From: Flavobacterium sp.
GTDB taxonomy: Bacteria > Bacteroidota > Bacteroidia > Flavobacteriales > Flavobacteriaceae
NCBI GenBank assembly: GCA_018062725.1
Contig: JAGORP010000118.1
Location: forward strand, 1 to 5,522
Reading direction: 5' to 3'
Length of the DNA stretch: 5,522 bases
The notes under the pieces are model-generated. The model was not told the origin of the DNA, searched no databases, and saw only the letters and a program-made list of their open reading frames with translations. The position numbers were made by a program, and so were the translations under genes. Positions 1 to 5,496 of the stretch are shown piece after piece (positions within the stretch are counted from its first letter, which is position 1; each line of letters starts with the position of its first letter).

Positions 1-22
1 TTTGCATTCAAATTTTTTTATC
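1..22 (+). promoter_or_regulatory. Truncated aspS promoter and short leader
   Basis: The window opens with TTTG, which matches the 3' half of the Bacteroidota -7 box (TAnnTTTG). It is followed by an 18-nt AT-rich stretch ending at the aspS ATG. The TA half and the -33 TTG would lie outside the window, so this is an inference from position and from the similar arrangement upstream of other genes here. No clear Shine-Dalgarno sequence is visible in the leader. Confidence 0.35.
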
Positions 23-1774
23 ATGTACAGAAGTCATAATTGCGGAGAACTAAACGCATCACATATCAATACAGAAGTTACCCTTTCAGGTTGGGTTCAA
101 AAATCACGCGACAAAGGATTTATGATCTGGGTCGATTTGCGTGATCGTTACGGAATTACACAATTAATTTTTGACGAGAATCGTTCCGAGAAAGCGATGT
201 TTGAATTAGCAAAAACGCTCGGACGTGAATTTGTGATTCAAGTGAAAGGAAAAGTAATTGAACGTGAGTCGAAAAACCCAAACATGACTACTGGTGATAT
301 TGAAATTTTAGTTTCCGAATTAACTATTTTGAATTCGGCTATTACACCGCCTTTTACTATCGAAAATGAAACCGATGGAGGAGAAGATATTCGTATGAAA
401 TATCGTTATTTAGATATTAGAAGAAATCCGGTAAAGGACAGTTTGTTGTTTCGTCATAAAGTTGCGATGGAAGTTAGAAAGTACCTTTCTAATCAAGATT
501 TTTGCGAAGTTGAAACACCTTATTTAATCAAATCTACTCCAGAAGGAGCTCGTGATTTCGTAGTGCCAAGCCGTATGAATCCAGGGCAGTTTTATGCCTT
601 ACCACAGTCCCCACAAACTTTCAAGCAATTATTGATGGTGGGTGGTATGGATAAATATTTCCAGATTGTAAAGTGTTTCCGTGATGAAGATTTGCGTGCT
701 GACCGTCAGCCGGAGTTTACACAAATCGATTGTGAAATGGCCTTCGTAGATCAAGAGGATATTTTGAATATGTTTGAAGGGTTAACGCGTCATTTATTAA
801 AAGAAATCAAAGGAATTGAAGTAGATAAATTTCCACGAATTACCTATGATTATGCCATGAAAACCTACGGTAATGATAAGCCAGACATTCGTTTCGGAAT
901 GGAATTTGGCGAGTTGAATGCAGTCGCGCAACATAAAGATTTTCCAGTATTCAATTCCGCTGAATTAGTAGTTGGAATCGCAGTTCCAGGTGCTGGCGAA
1001 TACACTCGTAAAGAAATTGATGGATTCATTGATTGGGTAAAACGTCCTCAAGTGGGTGCATCAGGAATGGTGTATGTAAAATGTAATGAAGACGGAACGT
1101 ATAAATCATCGGTAGATAAATTCTACGATCAAGACGATTTGTCGAACTGGGCAAAAGCTACTGGGGCCAAAGCTGGGGATATGATTTTTGTACTTTCGGG
1201 TCCAGCTAATAAAACAAGAACACAATTAAGTGCACTTCGTATGGAAATTGCCACGCGTTTAGGGTTGCGTAAACCCGATGAATTTGCACCTTTGTGGGTT
1301 GTAGATTTTCCATTGTTGGAATGGGATGAAGAAAGCGAAAGATACCACGCAATGCACCATCCGTTTACTTCACCAAAACCGGAAGATTTGCATTTAATCA
1401 CTACCGAGCCAGGAAAAATTAGAGCAAATGCTTATGATATGGTATTGAATGGAAATGAAATCGGAGGAGGTTCTATTCGTATCCATGACAAGGATTTGCA
1501 AGCAAGAATGTTTGAATTGCTAGGTTTTACCAAAGAAGAAGCGGAAAATCAGTTTGGCTTTTTAATGAGTGCCTTTCAATTTGGTGCACCGCCACACGGT
1601 GGATTAGCCTTCGGTTTGGACAGATTGGTCGCTATTTTAGGTGGACAAGAAACCATTCGAGATTTTATTGCGTTTCCGAAAAATAATTCAGGACGCGATG
1701 TAATGATTGATGCGCCCTCTGTAATTGATACAAAACAGCTAGACGAACTGTCAATACAGCTTAATTTACAATAA
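23..1774 (+). CDS. aspS: Aspartyl-tRNA synthetase
   Basis: Class II aminoacyl-tRNA synthetase that charges tRNA-Asp with aspartate in the cytosol. The product is 583 aa, close to the 590 aa of E. coli AspRS. The N-terminal region of about 110 residues is the OB-fold anticodon-binding domain ([11 protein letters not shown]). Motif 1 lies around the EVETPYL segment. The aspartate pocket segment QSPQ is at 195-198, followed by K201. Motif 2 is [18 protein letters not shown] at 219-236, with the ATP-contacting R220 and E222. The insertion (GAD) domain typical of bacterial-type AspRS fills roughly residues 285-405. Motif 3 is GLAFGLDRL at 527-535 with R534. The frame is open to the window edge through an upstream TTG, but ATG at 23 gives the family N-terminus [10 protein letters not shown], so it was chosen. 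Ends in TAA just before a hairpin terminator. Whether it also charges tRNA-Asn cannot be judged from the window. Confidence 0.97.
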   Translation: MYRSHNCGELNASHINTEVTLSGWVQKSRDKGFMIWVDLRDRYGITQLIFDENRSEKAMFELAKTLGREFVIQVKGKVIERESKNPNMTTGDIEILVSELTILNSAITPPFTIENETDGGEDIRMKYRYLDIRRNPVKDSLLFRHKVAMEVRKYLSNQDFCEVETPYLIKSTPEGARDFVVPSRMNPGQFYALPQSPQTFKQLLMVGGMDKYFQIVKCFRDEDLRADRQPEFTQIDCEMAFVDQEDILNMFEGLTRHLLKEIKGIEVDKFPRITYDYAMKTYGNDKPDIRFGMEFGELNAVAQHKDFPVFNSAELVVGIAVPGAGEYTRKEIDGFIDWVKRPQVGASGMVYVKCNEDGTYKSSVDKFYDQDDLSNWAKATGAKAGDMIFVLSGPANKTRTQLSALRMEIATRLGLRKPDEFAPLWVVDFPLLEWDEESERYHAMHHPFTSPKPEDLHLITTEPGKIRANAYDMVLNGNEIGGGSIRIHDKDLQARMFELLGFTKEEAENQFGFLMSAFQFGAPPHGGLAFGLDRLVAILGGQETIRDFIAFPKNNSGRDVMIDAPSVIDTKQLDELSIQLNLQ

Positions 1775-1777
1775 CTT

Positions 1778-1808
1778 AAAGAGAACTACGGTTCTCTTTT
1801 TTGTTTTT
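1778..1808 (+). terminator. Rho-independent terminator of aspS
   Basis: A perfect 9-bp stem, AAAGAGAAC paired with GTTCTCTTT, closes a TACG tetraloop and runs into six T, then G and five more T. It starts 3 nt after the aspS stop codon, so aspS is probably transcribed alone. Confidence 0.9.
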
Positions 1809-1826
1809 ATTAATCGGTTGATTTTG

Positions 1827-1849
1827 AAAAAGTTTCAATAAAACTTTTT
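1827..1849. repeat. Perfect 9-bp inverted repeat before the cold-shock gene
   Basis: AAAAAGTTT (1827-1835) and AAACTTTTT (1841-1849) are perfect reverse complements around a 5-nt CAATA spacer. G1826 and T1850 could add a wobble pair. The right arm runs into the proposed -33 TTG of the cold-shock promoter. It could be a weak second terminator after aspS, since the stem ends in a T run, or a protein-binding site. The stem has only one G-C pair, so as an RNA hairpin it would be weak. Confidence 0.6.
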
Positions 1850-1874
1850 TGTTTCGATAAAAATTTTATCTTTG
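1849..1874 (+). promoter_or_regulatory. Promoter of the cold-shock gene
   Basis: A perfect -7 box TATCTTTG (1867-1874) matches the Bacteroidota consensus TAnnTTTG. The best -33 candidate is TTG at 1849-1851, giving a 15-bp spacer that is shorter than the usual 17-23 bp. Transcription would start near 1880, leaving a leader of about 24 nt. This is much shorter than the long thermosensing leader of E. coli cspA. A purine stretch AAAAGA directly abuts the ATG and is too close to act as a normal Shine-Dalgarno site. Confidence 0.65.
1856..1870. repeat. 15-bp dyad inside the cold-shock promoter
   Basis: GATAAAA and TTTTATC are perfect 7-bp arms around a single central A. The right arm overlaps the first four bases of the -7 box and the whole dyad lies between the -33 and -7 elements. 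That position would suit a repressor operator. AT-rich dyads also arise by chance, so the operator role is inference only. Confidence 0.45.
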
Positions 1875-1903
1875 GAACTTATTAATTTATTTTTATTAAA
1901 AGA

Positions 1904-2101
1904 ATGCAAACAGGTAAAGTAAAATTTTTCGTTGAATCTAAAGGTTTTGGATTCATCACCGATGACGAAACAGGTGTGGATATTTTTGTTCACGTTACTG
2001 GAACTAACGGTAAAGAGTTAAAAGAAGGTGACAAAGTTTCTTTCGAAGAAGAAGATGGTCGTAAAGGTAAAGTTGCTACAAACGTAGTAGTTATCGATTA
2101 A
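1904..2101 (+). CDS. Cold-shock-domain protein (CspA family)
   Basis: A 65-aa single cold-shock domain, an OB-fold nucleic-acid-binding protein that typically acts as an RNA chaperone and antiterminator. RNP1 is KGFGFI at 13-18 and RNP2 is VDIFVH at 25-30, with the usual aromatic residues F15, F17, F28 and H30. The conserved tryptophan of the KWFN motif is replaced by phenylalanine (KFFV, 7-10), and the following asparagine by valine. The length is slightly below the 66-70 aa of typical Csp proteins. ATG at 1904 is the only start that gives a complete first strand (MQTGKVKFF). It has its own promoter and terminator and is monocistronic. Which paralogue (cspA, B, C and so on) this is cannot be decided. 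Cold induction is not shown by the sequence. Confidence 0.93.
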   Translation: MQTGKVKFFVESKGFGFITDDETGVDIFVHVTGTNGKELKEGDKVSFEEEDGRKGKVATNVVVID

Positions 2102-2135
2102 TATAAAATATTTTTTGATTACCGAATGAAGGTAC

Positions 2136-2161
2136 AAACCACGCTTAGGCGTGGTTTTTTT
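2136..2161 (+). terminator. Terminator of the cold-shock gene
   Basis: A 9-bp stem, AAACCACGC with GCGTGGTTT, closes a TTAG tetraloop, and the 3' arm runs into seven T. It lies 34 nt after the stop codon. Seen from the minus strand the hairpin is followed by only TTTG, so it would be a poor terminator for the convergent tadA, although it could contribute. Confidence 0.9.
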
Positions 2162-2191
2162 GTTATTATGAGAAGGGTAAAATGAAATGAT

Positions 2192-2635
2192 TTACCTTTT
2201 CTTTTTAAAAAACTCTTTCATGAGTGTTGCACACGATTCTTCTAGAACGCCGAAAACAATTTCGGTTTTAGGATGCAATTTTGCTCCCATCGCTCTATAG
2301 CCTCTTTTTTCGTCGGATGCCCCACAAACTATTTTTGTGATTTGGCTCCAATATAAAGCACCTGCGCACATTTGACAGGGTTCTAAGGTTACGTAGAGTG
2401 TGCAGTTTTTTAAATATTTTCCGCCTAAGAAATTTGCAGAAGCTGTTATGGCTTGCATTTCTGCATGTGCAGTTACATCGTTTAGTAATTCTGTCAAATT
2501 GTGGCTTCTGGCAATCACACGATCGTTGATTACAATTACAGCTCCAACCGGAATCTCCCCTTTTTCATACGCAGCTTCGGCTTCTTGCAACGCTTTTTTC
2601 ATAAAATATTCGTCAGTGAAAATATTTTCCTCCAT
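2192..2635 (-). CDS. tadA: tRNA-specific adenosine deaminase TadA
   Basis: Zinc-dependent deaminase that converts A34 to inosine in the anticodon of tRNA-Arg(ACG), letting one tRNA read several arginine codons. The product is 147 aa against 167 in E. coli. The zinc and catalytic residues fall at the same numbers as in E. coli TadA: H57 and E59 in the HAE motif, and C87 and C90 in PCQMC. D108 is also conserved in the ASDEKRG segment. The family's GEIPVGAVIV segment is at 26-35 and a basic tail KEFFKKKR ends the protein. ATG at 2635 gives the expected short lead (MEENIFTDEYFMKKAL). Converges with the cold-shock gene, with 90 bp between the two stop codons, and reads from its own upstream region. 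A broader cytidine/guanine deaminase role is possible in this superfamily but less likely given the close TadA match. Confidence 0.94.
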   Translation of the reverse strand: MEENIFTDEYFMKKALQEAEAAYEKGEIPVGAVIVINDRVIARSHNLTELLNDVTAHAEMQAITASANFLGGKYLKNCTLYVTLEPCQMCAGALYWSQITKIVCGASDEKRGYRAMGAKLHPKTEIVFGVLEESCATLMKEFFKKKR

Positions 2636-2648
2636 TTGAAATACTATT

Positions 2649-2680
2649 AAAATCTATTTGATTTTGAGCTACAAAAACAA
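2649..2680 (-). promoter_or_regulatory. Candidate tadA promoter
   Basis: On the minus strand TAGATTTT (2649-2656) matches seven of the eight -7 positions including the free ones (TAnnTTTG, last G missing). It is preceded by TTG at 2678-2680 with a 21-bp spacer. The leader would be 13 nt or less. A separate promoter is expected because a terminator ends the upstream gene at 2702. Confidence 0.4.
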
Positions 2681-2701
2681 TAACTAACAGGTTTGGACAA
2701 T

Positions 2702-2725
2702 AAAAAAACCTCAATTAAGAGGTTT
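2702..2725 (-). terminator. Terminator of the small PID-CTERM gene
   Basis: Read on the minus strand, AAACCTC (2719-2725) pairs with GAGGTTT (2706-2712) around a 6-nt loop and continues into a run of T (A at 2702-2708 on the plus strand). The first two bases of the gene's TAA stop codon (2724-2726) lie inside the stem, so the coding region ends within its own terminator. Confidence 0.88.
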
Positions 2726-2936
2726 ATATTTGTTTTTTAGGATTTTTCACTAAGGAATAACAACCAAAAACTACCGCAACTAAAATCAAAATAAGTATAT
2801 TTTGATCAATTGGCAACCCTGGTGGGTCTGGAGTTGGTGGCGGTGGTGGTGTGTTCGCGCTAAACATGACTGTTGTAAACAACAAGCACACAACTGTCAT
2901 TAATAAAAGGCTGATATTTTTTGGAGCATTTTTCAT
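2724..2936 (-). CDS. Small secreted/membrane protein with PID-CTERM-like sorting end
   Basis: A 70-aa protein with three clear parts. An N-terminal signal sequence has lysines at 2 and 6, a hydrophobic core at about 9-25 (LLLMTVVCLLF) and a probable cleavage site after the SA near residue 27. A short proline-rich stretch follows (PPPPPTPDPP). The end is PGLPID, a hydrophobic helix of about 17 residues and a basic tail ending KNPKKQI. This order, PID motif then membrane helix then basic cluster, is what I know as the PID-CTERM protein-sorting region found on many small Bacteroidota proteins. Almost nothing lies between signal and sorting end, so the mature part would be only about 15 residues. 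C17 is in the hydrophobic core and does not form a lipobox. Function is unknown and no sorting enzyme is visible in the window. If the PID-CTERM reading is wrong, it is a small bitopic membrane protein with a signal peptide. Confidence 0.78.
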   Translation of the reverse strand: MKNAPKNISLLLMTVVCLLFTTVMFSANTPPPPPTPDPPGLPIDQNILILILVAVVFGCYSLVKNPKKQI

Positions 2937-2944
2937 ACCGCGTA

Positions 2945-2971
2945 AAAATATAAAAAATATTTGCTCCTCAA
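2945..2971 (-). promoter_or_regulatory. Candidate promoter of the small PID-CTERM gene
   Basis: On the minus strand TATATTTT (2945-2952) resembles TAnnTTTG without the final G. TTG at 2969-2971 lies 16 bp upstream. Only 8 nt separate the box from the ATG, so the leader would be nearly absent, and no ribosome-binding sequence is seen. Confidence 0.35.
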
Positions 2972-3083
2972 AACTTTTATTTGCTTTTTTTATGAAAGTA
3001 TTTTTATTTTTTCATTTGCGAAAATAAATTCACAAGTTAAAAAGTCCTTTTTTGAGGTGTGCACAAAAAGTTATTGGGATAAA

Positions 3084-4286
3084 TTAGTTTTCCAAAAGTT
3101 TTTTAGTAACCCTACTGCTGGCAATATAGGAAGCGATAAAACCTAAGACGAAAATAGTTCCAAATACAATTCCGAAATTTATCCATTCAATTTTTATAGG
3201 ATAGGGTAACGTTTCTGTAATCATTATAAGTTTAAATTTTAACTGAATAATGACTAATATAAAACCCAGAAAGATGCCAATGATTCCTCCTGCTATAGTA
3301 AGTAAAATTCCTTGTAATAAAAATATTTGTTTGAGCTGTAGGATTTGGGTTCCCACGCTATATAAAGTTTTCAAATTGGAATGTTTGTCTAGGATCATCA
3401 TAATGATGGCACCGGCAAGGGTAAAAAGAGTCATGATAATTACCAGCGTAAAAATTAAATAAATGGCAGTATTTTCGGTGTTTAGCATTTTGTGCAAACT
3501 GTCATTTAATTGGGCTCGGTTTTTAATTGTTACTTTGTTGCCAAAGATTGTATTGAGCTGCGCAATTATATTTTTTTCATTTGCTACCGAATCGATTCGA
3601 ATTTCTATCCCCGAAATTTGATTCTCATTGTATTGAAGTAATTCTTGAGCAAGTCGTAAGTCGGTAAATACGTATTTTGAATCCAATTCATCGTTTATAG
3701 CATAAATTCCAACAGGTATCAAGCTGGATTTATTAAATGCTTCCTCGGCGCTTGAAATGGTTCCTTTGCCAGGTTTGGGCACGAAAATCTCAAAATTATT
3801 GTTTAAATCAAATAGGCCCATAGAAAGTTTTCGCGAAATTCCATTTCCAACTACAACTTGTGGTGTTCTATTGGTTAGCCATTGTCCTTGATAAATCGTT
3901 TTTTGAACTTTGTTTACATTGTTGTACTGGTTGTCTATGCCTTTTAATTCGGCTACTTGTTCTTTTCCTTTGTAGACAAAAAGTGCTTTCTCTTCAATAA
4001 CTTGGCTATAAAATCGAATTCCATCTATGGTTTTCAATTTTTTCGATTGTATTTCTGAAATGAATAATGATTTACCTTTTGCAGGGATTATTTTTAAATC
4101 AGGATCAAAATCATTACTAAACGAAAGGCTAAAATCTTTTAAACCGCTAAAAACGGAGAGTACGATAAACAAGGCCATTGCTCCTACAATAATGCCTACT
4201 CCAGCAATTTTTGTAATAATGTTGATAGCATTATTGGTGCTTGAAGTTTTCAAGTAGCGTTTGGCTATGTAAAGCGGAAAATTCAA
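3084..4286 (-). CDS. FtsX-family ABC transporter permease (LolC/LolE-like)
   Basis: Inner-membrane permease of 400 aa with the MacB/LolCE layout. A short cytoplasmic lead (MNFPLYIAKRYLK) precedes TM1 at about 27-49. A large periplasmic domain spans about 50-270. Three C-terminal membrane helices follow at about 274-299, 321-347 and 369-390. The cytoplasmic loop after TM2 (DKHSNLKTLYSVGTQ, from about 300) is the FtsX-type segment that contacts the ATPase. Proteins of this class move lipoproteins from the inner membrane to the LolA carrier. Bacteria with one such gene often use a homodimer, and no LolD-like ATPase is visible here. The start is TTG at 4284-4286: no ATG lies between the upstream in-frame TAG and this point, and MNFPLYIAKRYL is the family N-terminus. 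It begins one base after the rbfA stop, so translation is probably coupled. The exact substrate is inferred. Confidence 0.88.
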   Translation of the reverse strand: MNFPLYIAKRYLKTSSTNNAINIITKIAGVGIIVGAMALFIVLSVFSGLKDFSLSFSNDFDPDLKIIPAKGKSLFISEIQSKKLKTIDGIRFYSQVIEEKALFVYKGKEQVAELKGIDNQYNNVNKVQKTIYQGQWLTNRTPQVVVGNGISRKLSMGLFDLNNNFEIFVPKPGKGTISSAEEAFNKSSLIPVGIYAINDELDSKYVFTDLRLAQELLQYNENQISGIEIRIDSVANEKNIIAQLNTIFGNKVTIKNRAQLNDSLHKMLNTENTAIYLIFTLVIIMTLFTLAGAIIMMILDKHSNLKTLYSVGTQILQLKQIFLLQGILLTIAGGIIGIFLGFILVIIQLKFKLIMITETLPYPIKIEWINFGIVFGTIFVLGFIASYIASSRVTKKLLEN

Positions 4287-4287
4287 A

Positions 4288-4680
4288 TTATGATTTCTTT
4301 CTTTTTTCTAAAAGATCTGGGTTTTCAATAGGGTTTTCTTTGCCAGTTAAGGCGTCGTCAATCTTTTCGATATAATCTAAGCTGTCGTCTATATAAAAAG
4401 ACAAATTGGGAACTTTTCGTAATTGCAATTTAACACGTTGTGATAAATCGTGTTTAATTAGCGGCATGTTTGATTTTACGGCTTCAAGAATTTCGATTGC
4501 TTTGTCTTGTGGAAACACGCTTAAATATACTTTAGCTACACCCAAATCGGTGGTTACGCTTACTTTAGAAACAGAAATAACAAGGTTGGTAATTCCGTTC
4601 TTGCGTATTTCACCCTGTAAGATATCTACCAAATCTTTTTGTAAAACGCTTCCTATTTTCTTTTGTCTATTTGTTTCCAT
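4288..4680 (-). CDS. rbfA: 30S ribosome-binding factor RbfA
   Basis: Single KH-domain protein that binds the 30S subunit and helps mature the 16S rRNA 5' end, with a link to cold adaptation in E. coli. The 130-aa product starts METNRQKKIGSVLQKDLVDIL. The KH core runs to about residue 110 and includes the strand VTTDLGVAKVYLSVF (42-56) and the signature LIKHDLSQRVKLQLRKVPNL (74-93), followed by FYIDDSLDYIEKID. The charged tail (NPDLLEKRKKS) resembles flavobacterial homologues as I recall them. An upstream in-frame ATG at 4693-4695 would add MYFCT, but it falls within the promoter, so ATG at 4678-4680 was chosen. First gene of a probable two-gene operon with the permease. The -7 box ends 4 nt before the start, suggesting a leaderless mRNA. 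Confidence 0.95.
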   Translation of the reverse strand: METNRQKKIGSVLQKDLVDILQGEIRKNGITNLVISVSKVSVTTDLGVAKVYLSVFPQDKAIEILEAVKSNMPLIKHDLSQRVKLQLRKVPNLSFYIDDSLDYIEKIDDALTGKENPIENPDLLEKRKKS

Positions 4681-4684
4681 AGTG

Positions 4685-4717
4685 CAAAAATACAATTTTT
4701 AGTTTAAAAAGGGCAAA
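4685..4717 (-). promoter_or_regulatory. Promoter of the rbfA-permease operon
   Basis: On the minus strand TTTG (4714-4717) and a perfect -7 box TATTTTTG (4685-4692) are separated by 21 bp, an excellent Bacteroidota promoter. Only CACT lies between the box and the rbfA ATG. The usual start site 5-7 nt past the box therefore falls on or just inside the start codon. Confidence 0.75.
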
Positions 4718-4737
4718 GTAACAAGCCGACAATGTTT

Positions 4738-4745
4738 TATATTTG
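4738..4745 (+). promoter_or_regulatory. mce -7 promoter box
   Basis: TATATTTG is a perfect TAnnTTTG match, 18 nt before the mce ATG. No good TTG is found 17-23 bp upstream, so the -33 part is weak or absent. The box is divergent from the rbfA promoter within the same 83-bp gap. Confidence 0.6.
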
Positions 4746-4763
4746 CAACTTTAAGCGTTTATA

Positions 4764-5165
4764 ATGAGAAAAATTGAACACATAGGGATTGCTGTCAAAA
4801 GTTTGGAAGCATCCAATTTGCTTTTTGAAAAATTATTCGGAGCTGCAGCTTATAAAGAAGAAGAAGTTGAAAGTGAAGGGGTGAAAACATCCTTTTTTAT
4901 GAATGGACCTAATAAAATTGAATTGTTAGAAGCTACGAATGCCGAGAGTCCCATTGCTAAATTTATTGAGAAAAAAGGGGAGGGAATTCATCATATTGCT
5001 TTTGATGTGGAAAATATTTATACTGAAATAGCACGATTAAAAGCAAAAGGGTTTATGGTTTTGAATGAAATTCCTAAAAAAGGAGCTGACAATAAGCTGG
5101 TTGCCTTTTTACACCCGAAAACGACTAACGGTGTCTTGATAGAATTATGTCAAGAAATTGCATAA
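4764..5165 (+). CDS. mce: Methylmalonyl-CoA epimerase
   Basis: Vicinal-oxygen-chelate (glyoxalase-fold) metalloenzyme that interconverts (R)- and (S)-methylmalonyl-CoA. It links propionyl-CoA and succinyl-CoA metabolism with methylmalonyl-CoA mutase, which is not in this window. The 133-aa length is typical. Two paired beta-alpha-beta modules are visible: residues 3-57 starting KIEHIGIAV and 74-129 starting GIHHIAFDV. Candidate metal ligands are H6, H77 and E127 (IELC), with E53 in KIELLEA at the fourth position. Segments SPIAKFIEKKGEGIHHIAF and LHPKTTNGVLIELCQ are hallmarks that separate it from ordinary glyoxalase I. ATG at 4764 gives the expected N-terminus. No convincing terminator follows, so some transcripts may run into the downstream tRNA gene. 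Confidence 0.94.
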   Translation: MRKIEHIGIAVKSLEASNLLFEKLFGAAAYKEEEVESEGVKTSFFMNGPNKIELLEATNAESPIAKFIEKKGEGIHHIAFDVENIYTEIARLKAKGFMVLNEIPKKGADNKLVAFLHPKTTNGVLIELCQEIA

Positions 5166-5170
5166 TAATT

Positions 5171-5200
5171 TTGAAGTCGTTAAAAAATATAGTAATATTG
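5171..5200 (+). promoter_or_regulatory. Promoter of the tRNA gene
   Basis: TTG (5171-5173, within TTTTG) and TAATATTG (5193-5200, one mismatch to TAnnTTTG) are separated by 19 bp. The start site would be near 5206, giving a precursor with a 5' leader of about 63 nt. Confidence 0.55.
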
Positions 5201-5208
5201 CAACCTCA

Positions 5209-5227
5209 AATAAAGCCCCGCTTTATT
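5209..5227 (+). other. Hairpin in the tRNA 5' leader
   Basis: AATAAAGC (5209-5216) and GCTTTATT (5220-5227) form a perfect 8-bp stem with a CCC loop at the start of the predicted precursor. No T run follows, so it is not a standard terminator for mce. It could protect the precursor end or be a processing signal. Confidence 0.5.
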
Positions 5228-5229
5228 CG

Positions 5230-5256
5230 CTGAATGCTCATTAATTTGTGATTCAG
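5230..5256 (+). other. Second stem in the tRNA 5' leader
   Basis: CTGAAT (5230-5235) can pair with ATTCAG (5251-5256) across a 15-nt loop. A G-T pair may extend it outward. It lies 12 nt before the mature tRNA 5' end. It is a short stem with a large loop and could be chance. Confidence 0.3.
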
Positions 5257-5268
5257 TAAATTCTAACC

Positions 5269-5342
5269 GGTCCTATAGCTCAGTTGGTTAGAGCACCTGA
5301 CTCATAATCAGGTGGTCCCTGGTTCGAGCCCAGGTGGGACCA
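5269..5342 (+). tRNA. tRNA with CAU anticodon (Ile2 or elongator Met)
   Basis: A 74-nt cloverleaf. The acceptor arm GGTCCTA pairs with TGGGACC (one G-T pair), with discriminator A at 5342. The D stem is GCTC/GAGC, the anticodon stem CCTGA/TCAGG holds the loop CTCATAA with anticodon CAT, and the T arm is CCTGG-TTCGAGC-CCAGG. CCA is not encoded. All stems are complete, so the gene looks functional. CAU tRNAs can be initiator Met, elongator Met or Ile2, in which C34 is changed to lysidine by TilS. The paired first base (G1-C72) argues against initiator. C4-G69 and C5-G68 in the acceptor stem are features I associate with TilS recognition, so Ile2 is a real possibility. Confidence 0.96.
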
Positions 5343-5357
5343 CATCGGTTAATTAAG

Positions 5358-5397
5358 AAACCCTATGAACATTGCGTTTGTAGGGTTTTGTTTTTTT
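5358..5397 (+). terminator. Terminator of the tRNA gene
   Basis: AAACCCTA (5358-5365) pairs with TAGGGTTT (5381-5388). The stem can extend inward by two G-T and three normal pairs (TGAAC with GTTTG) to leave a 5-nt loop. TG and seven more T follow. It lies 15 nt after the tRNA. Confidence 0.88.
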
Positions 5398-5484
5398 GTA
5401 CTGCTTCAGATTTGGTTTTGCTAATTGTTTTTAAATTTGTTTATATCTTTTGTGGTAAACCGGACTGCGAGCGAACTGGATGAT

Positions 5485-5492
5485 TATTTTTG
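5485..5492 (+). promoter_or_regulatory. -7 promoter box for the right-edge gene
   Basis: TATTTTTG is a perfect TAnnTTTG match and is followed by CACC and ATGG, almost the same arrangement as at rbfA. No good -33 TTG is seen 17-23 bp upstream (only CTG at 5465-5467), so this is a partial match. Confidence 0.5.
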
Positions 5493-5496
5493 CACC

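Noticed and set aside
1129..1401. 90-aa minus-strand open frame inside aspS
   Set aside because: It is antisense to the conserved AspRS coding region and has no recognisable domain or promoter.
2170..2204. GGTAAA/TTTACC hairpin at the end of tadA
   Set aside because: It is a 6-bp stem with no T run after it on the minus strand, so it is not a convincing tadA terminator.
2400..2639. 79-aa plus-strand open frame over tadA
   Set aside because: It is the antisense shadow of TadA, whose catalytic motifs are intact on the other strand.
3039..3052. Possible terminator after the permease (AAAAAG and CTTTTT)
   Set aside because: The loop would be only 2 nt and the stem is nearly all A-T, so it is too weak to call. 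The rest of the 2937-3083 gap shows only AT-rich sequence and the candidate promoter of the small gene.
2961..3146. 61-aa plus-strand open frame in the AT-rich gap and the permease 3' end
   Set aside because: It is low-complexity, Phe/Lys-rich, runs antisense into the permease and shows no ribosome-binding site.
3250..3462. 70-aa plus-strand open frame inside the permease
   Set aside because: It is antisense to the membrane helices of a clear FtsX-family protein.
4027..4257. 76-aa plus-strand open frame inside the permease
   Set aside because: It is an antisense shadow. Its hydrophobic look comes from the complement of TM1.
4681..4695. Longer RbfA start at 4695 (MYFCT extension)
   Set aside because: The extra codons lie within the perfect -7 box, and homologues as I recall them begin METNRQKK.
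4406..4702. 98-aa plus-strand open frame over rbfA
   Set aside because: It is antisense to the conserved RbfA KH domain and extends through the rbfA promoter.
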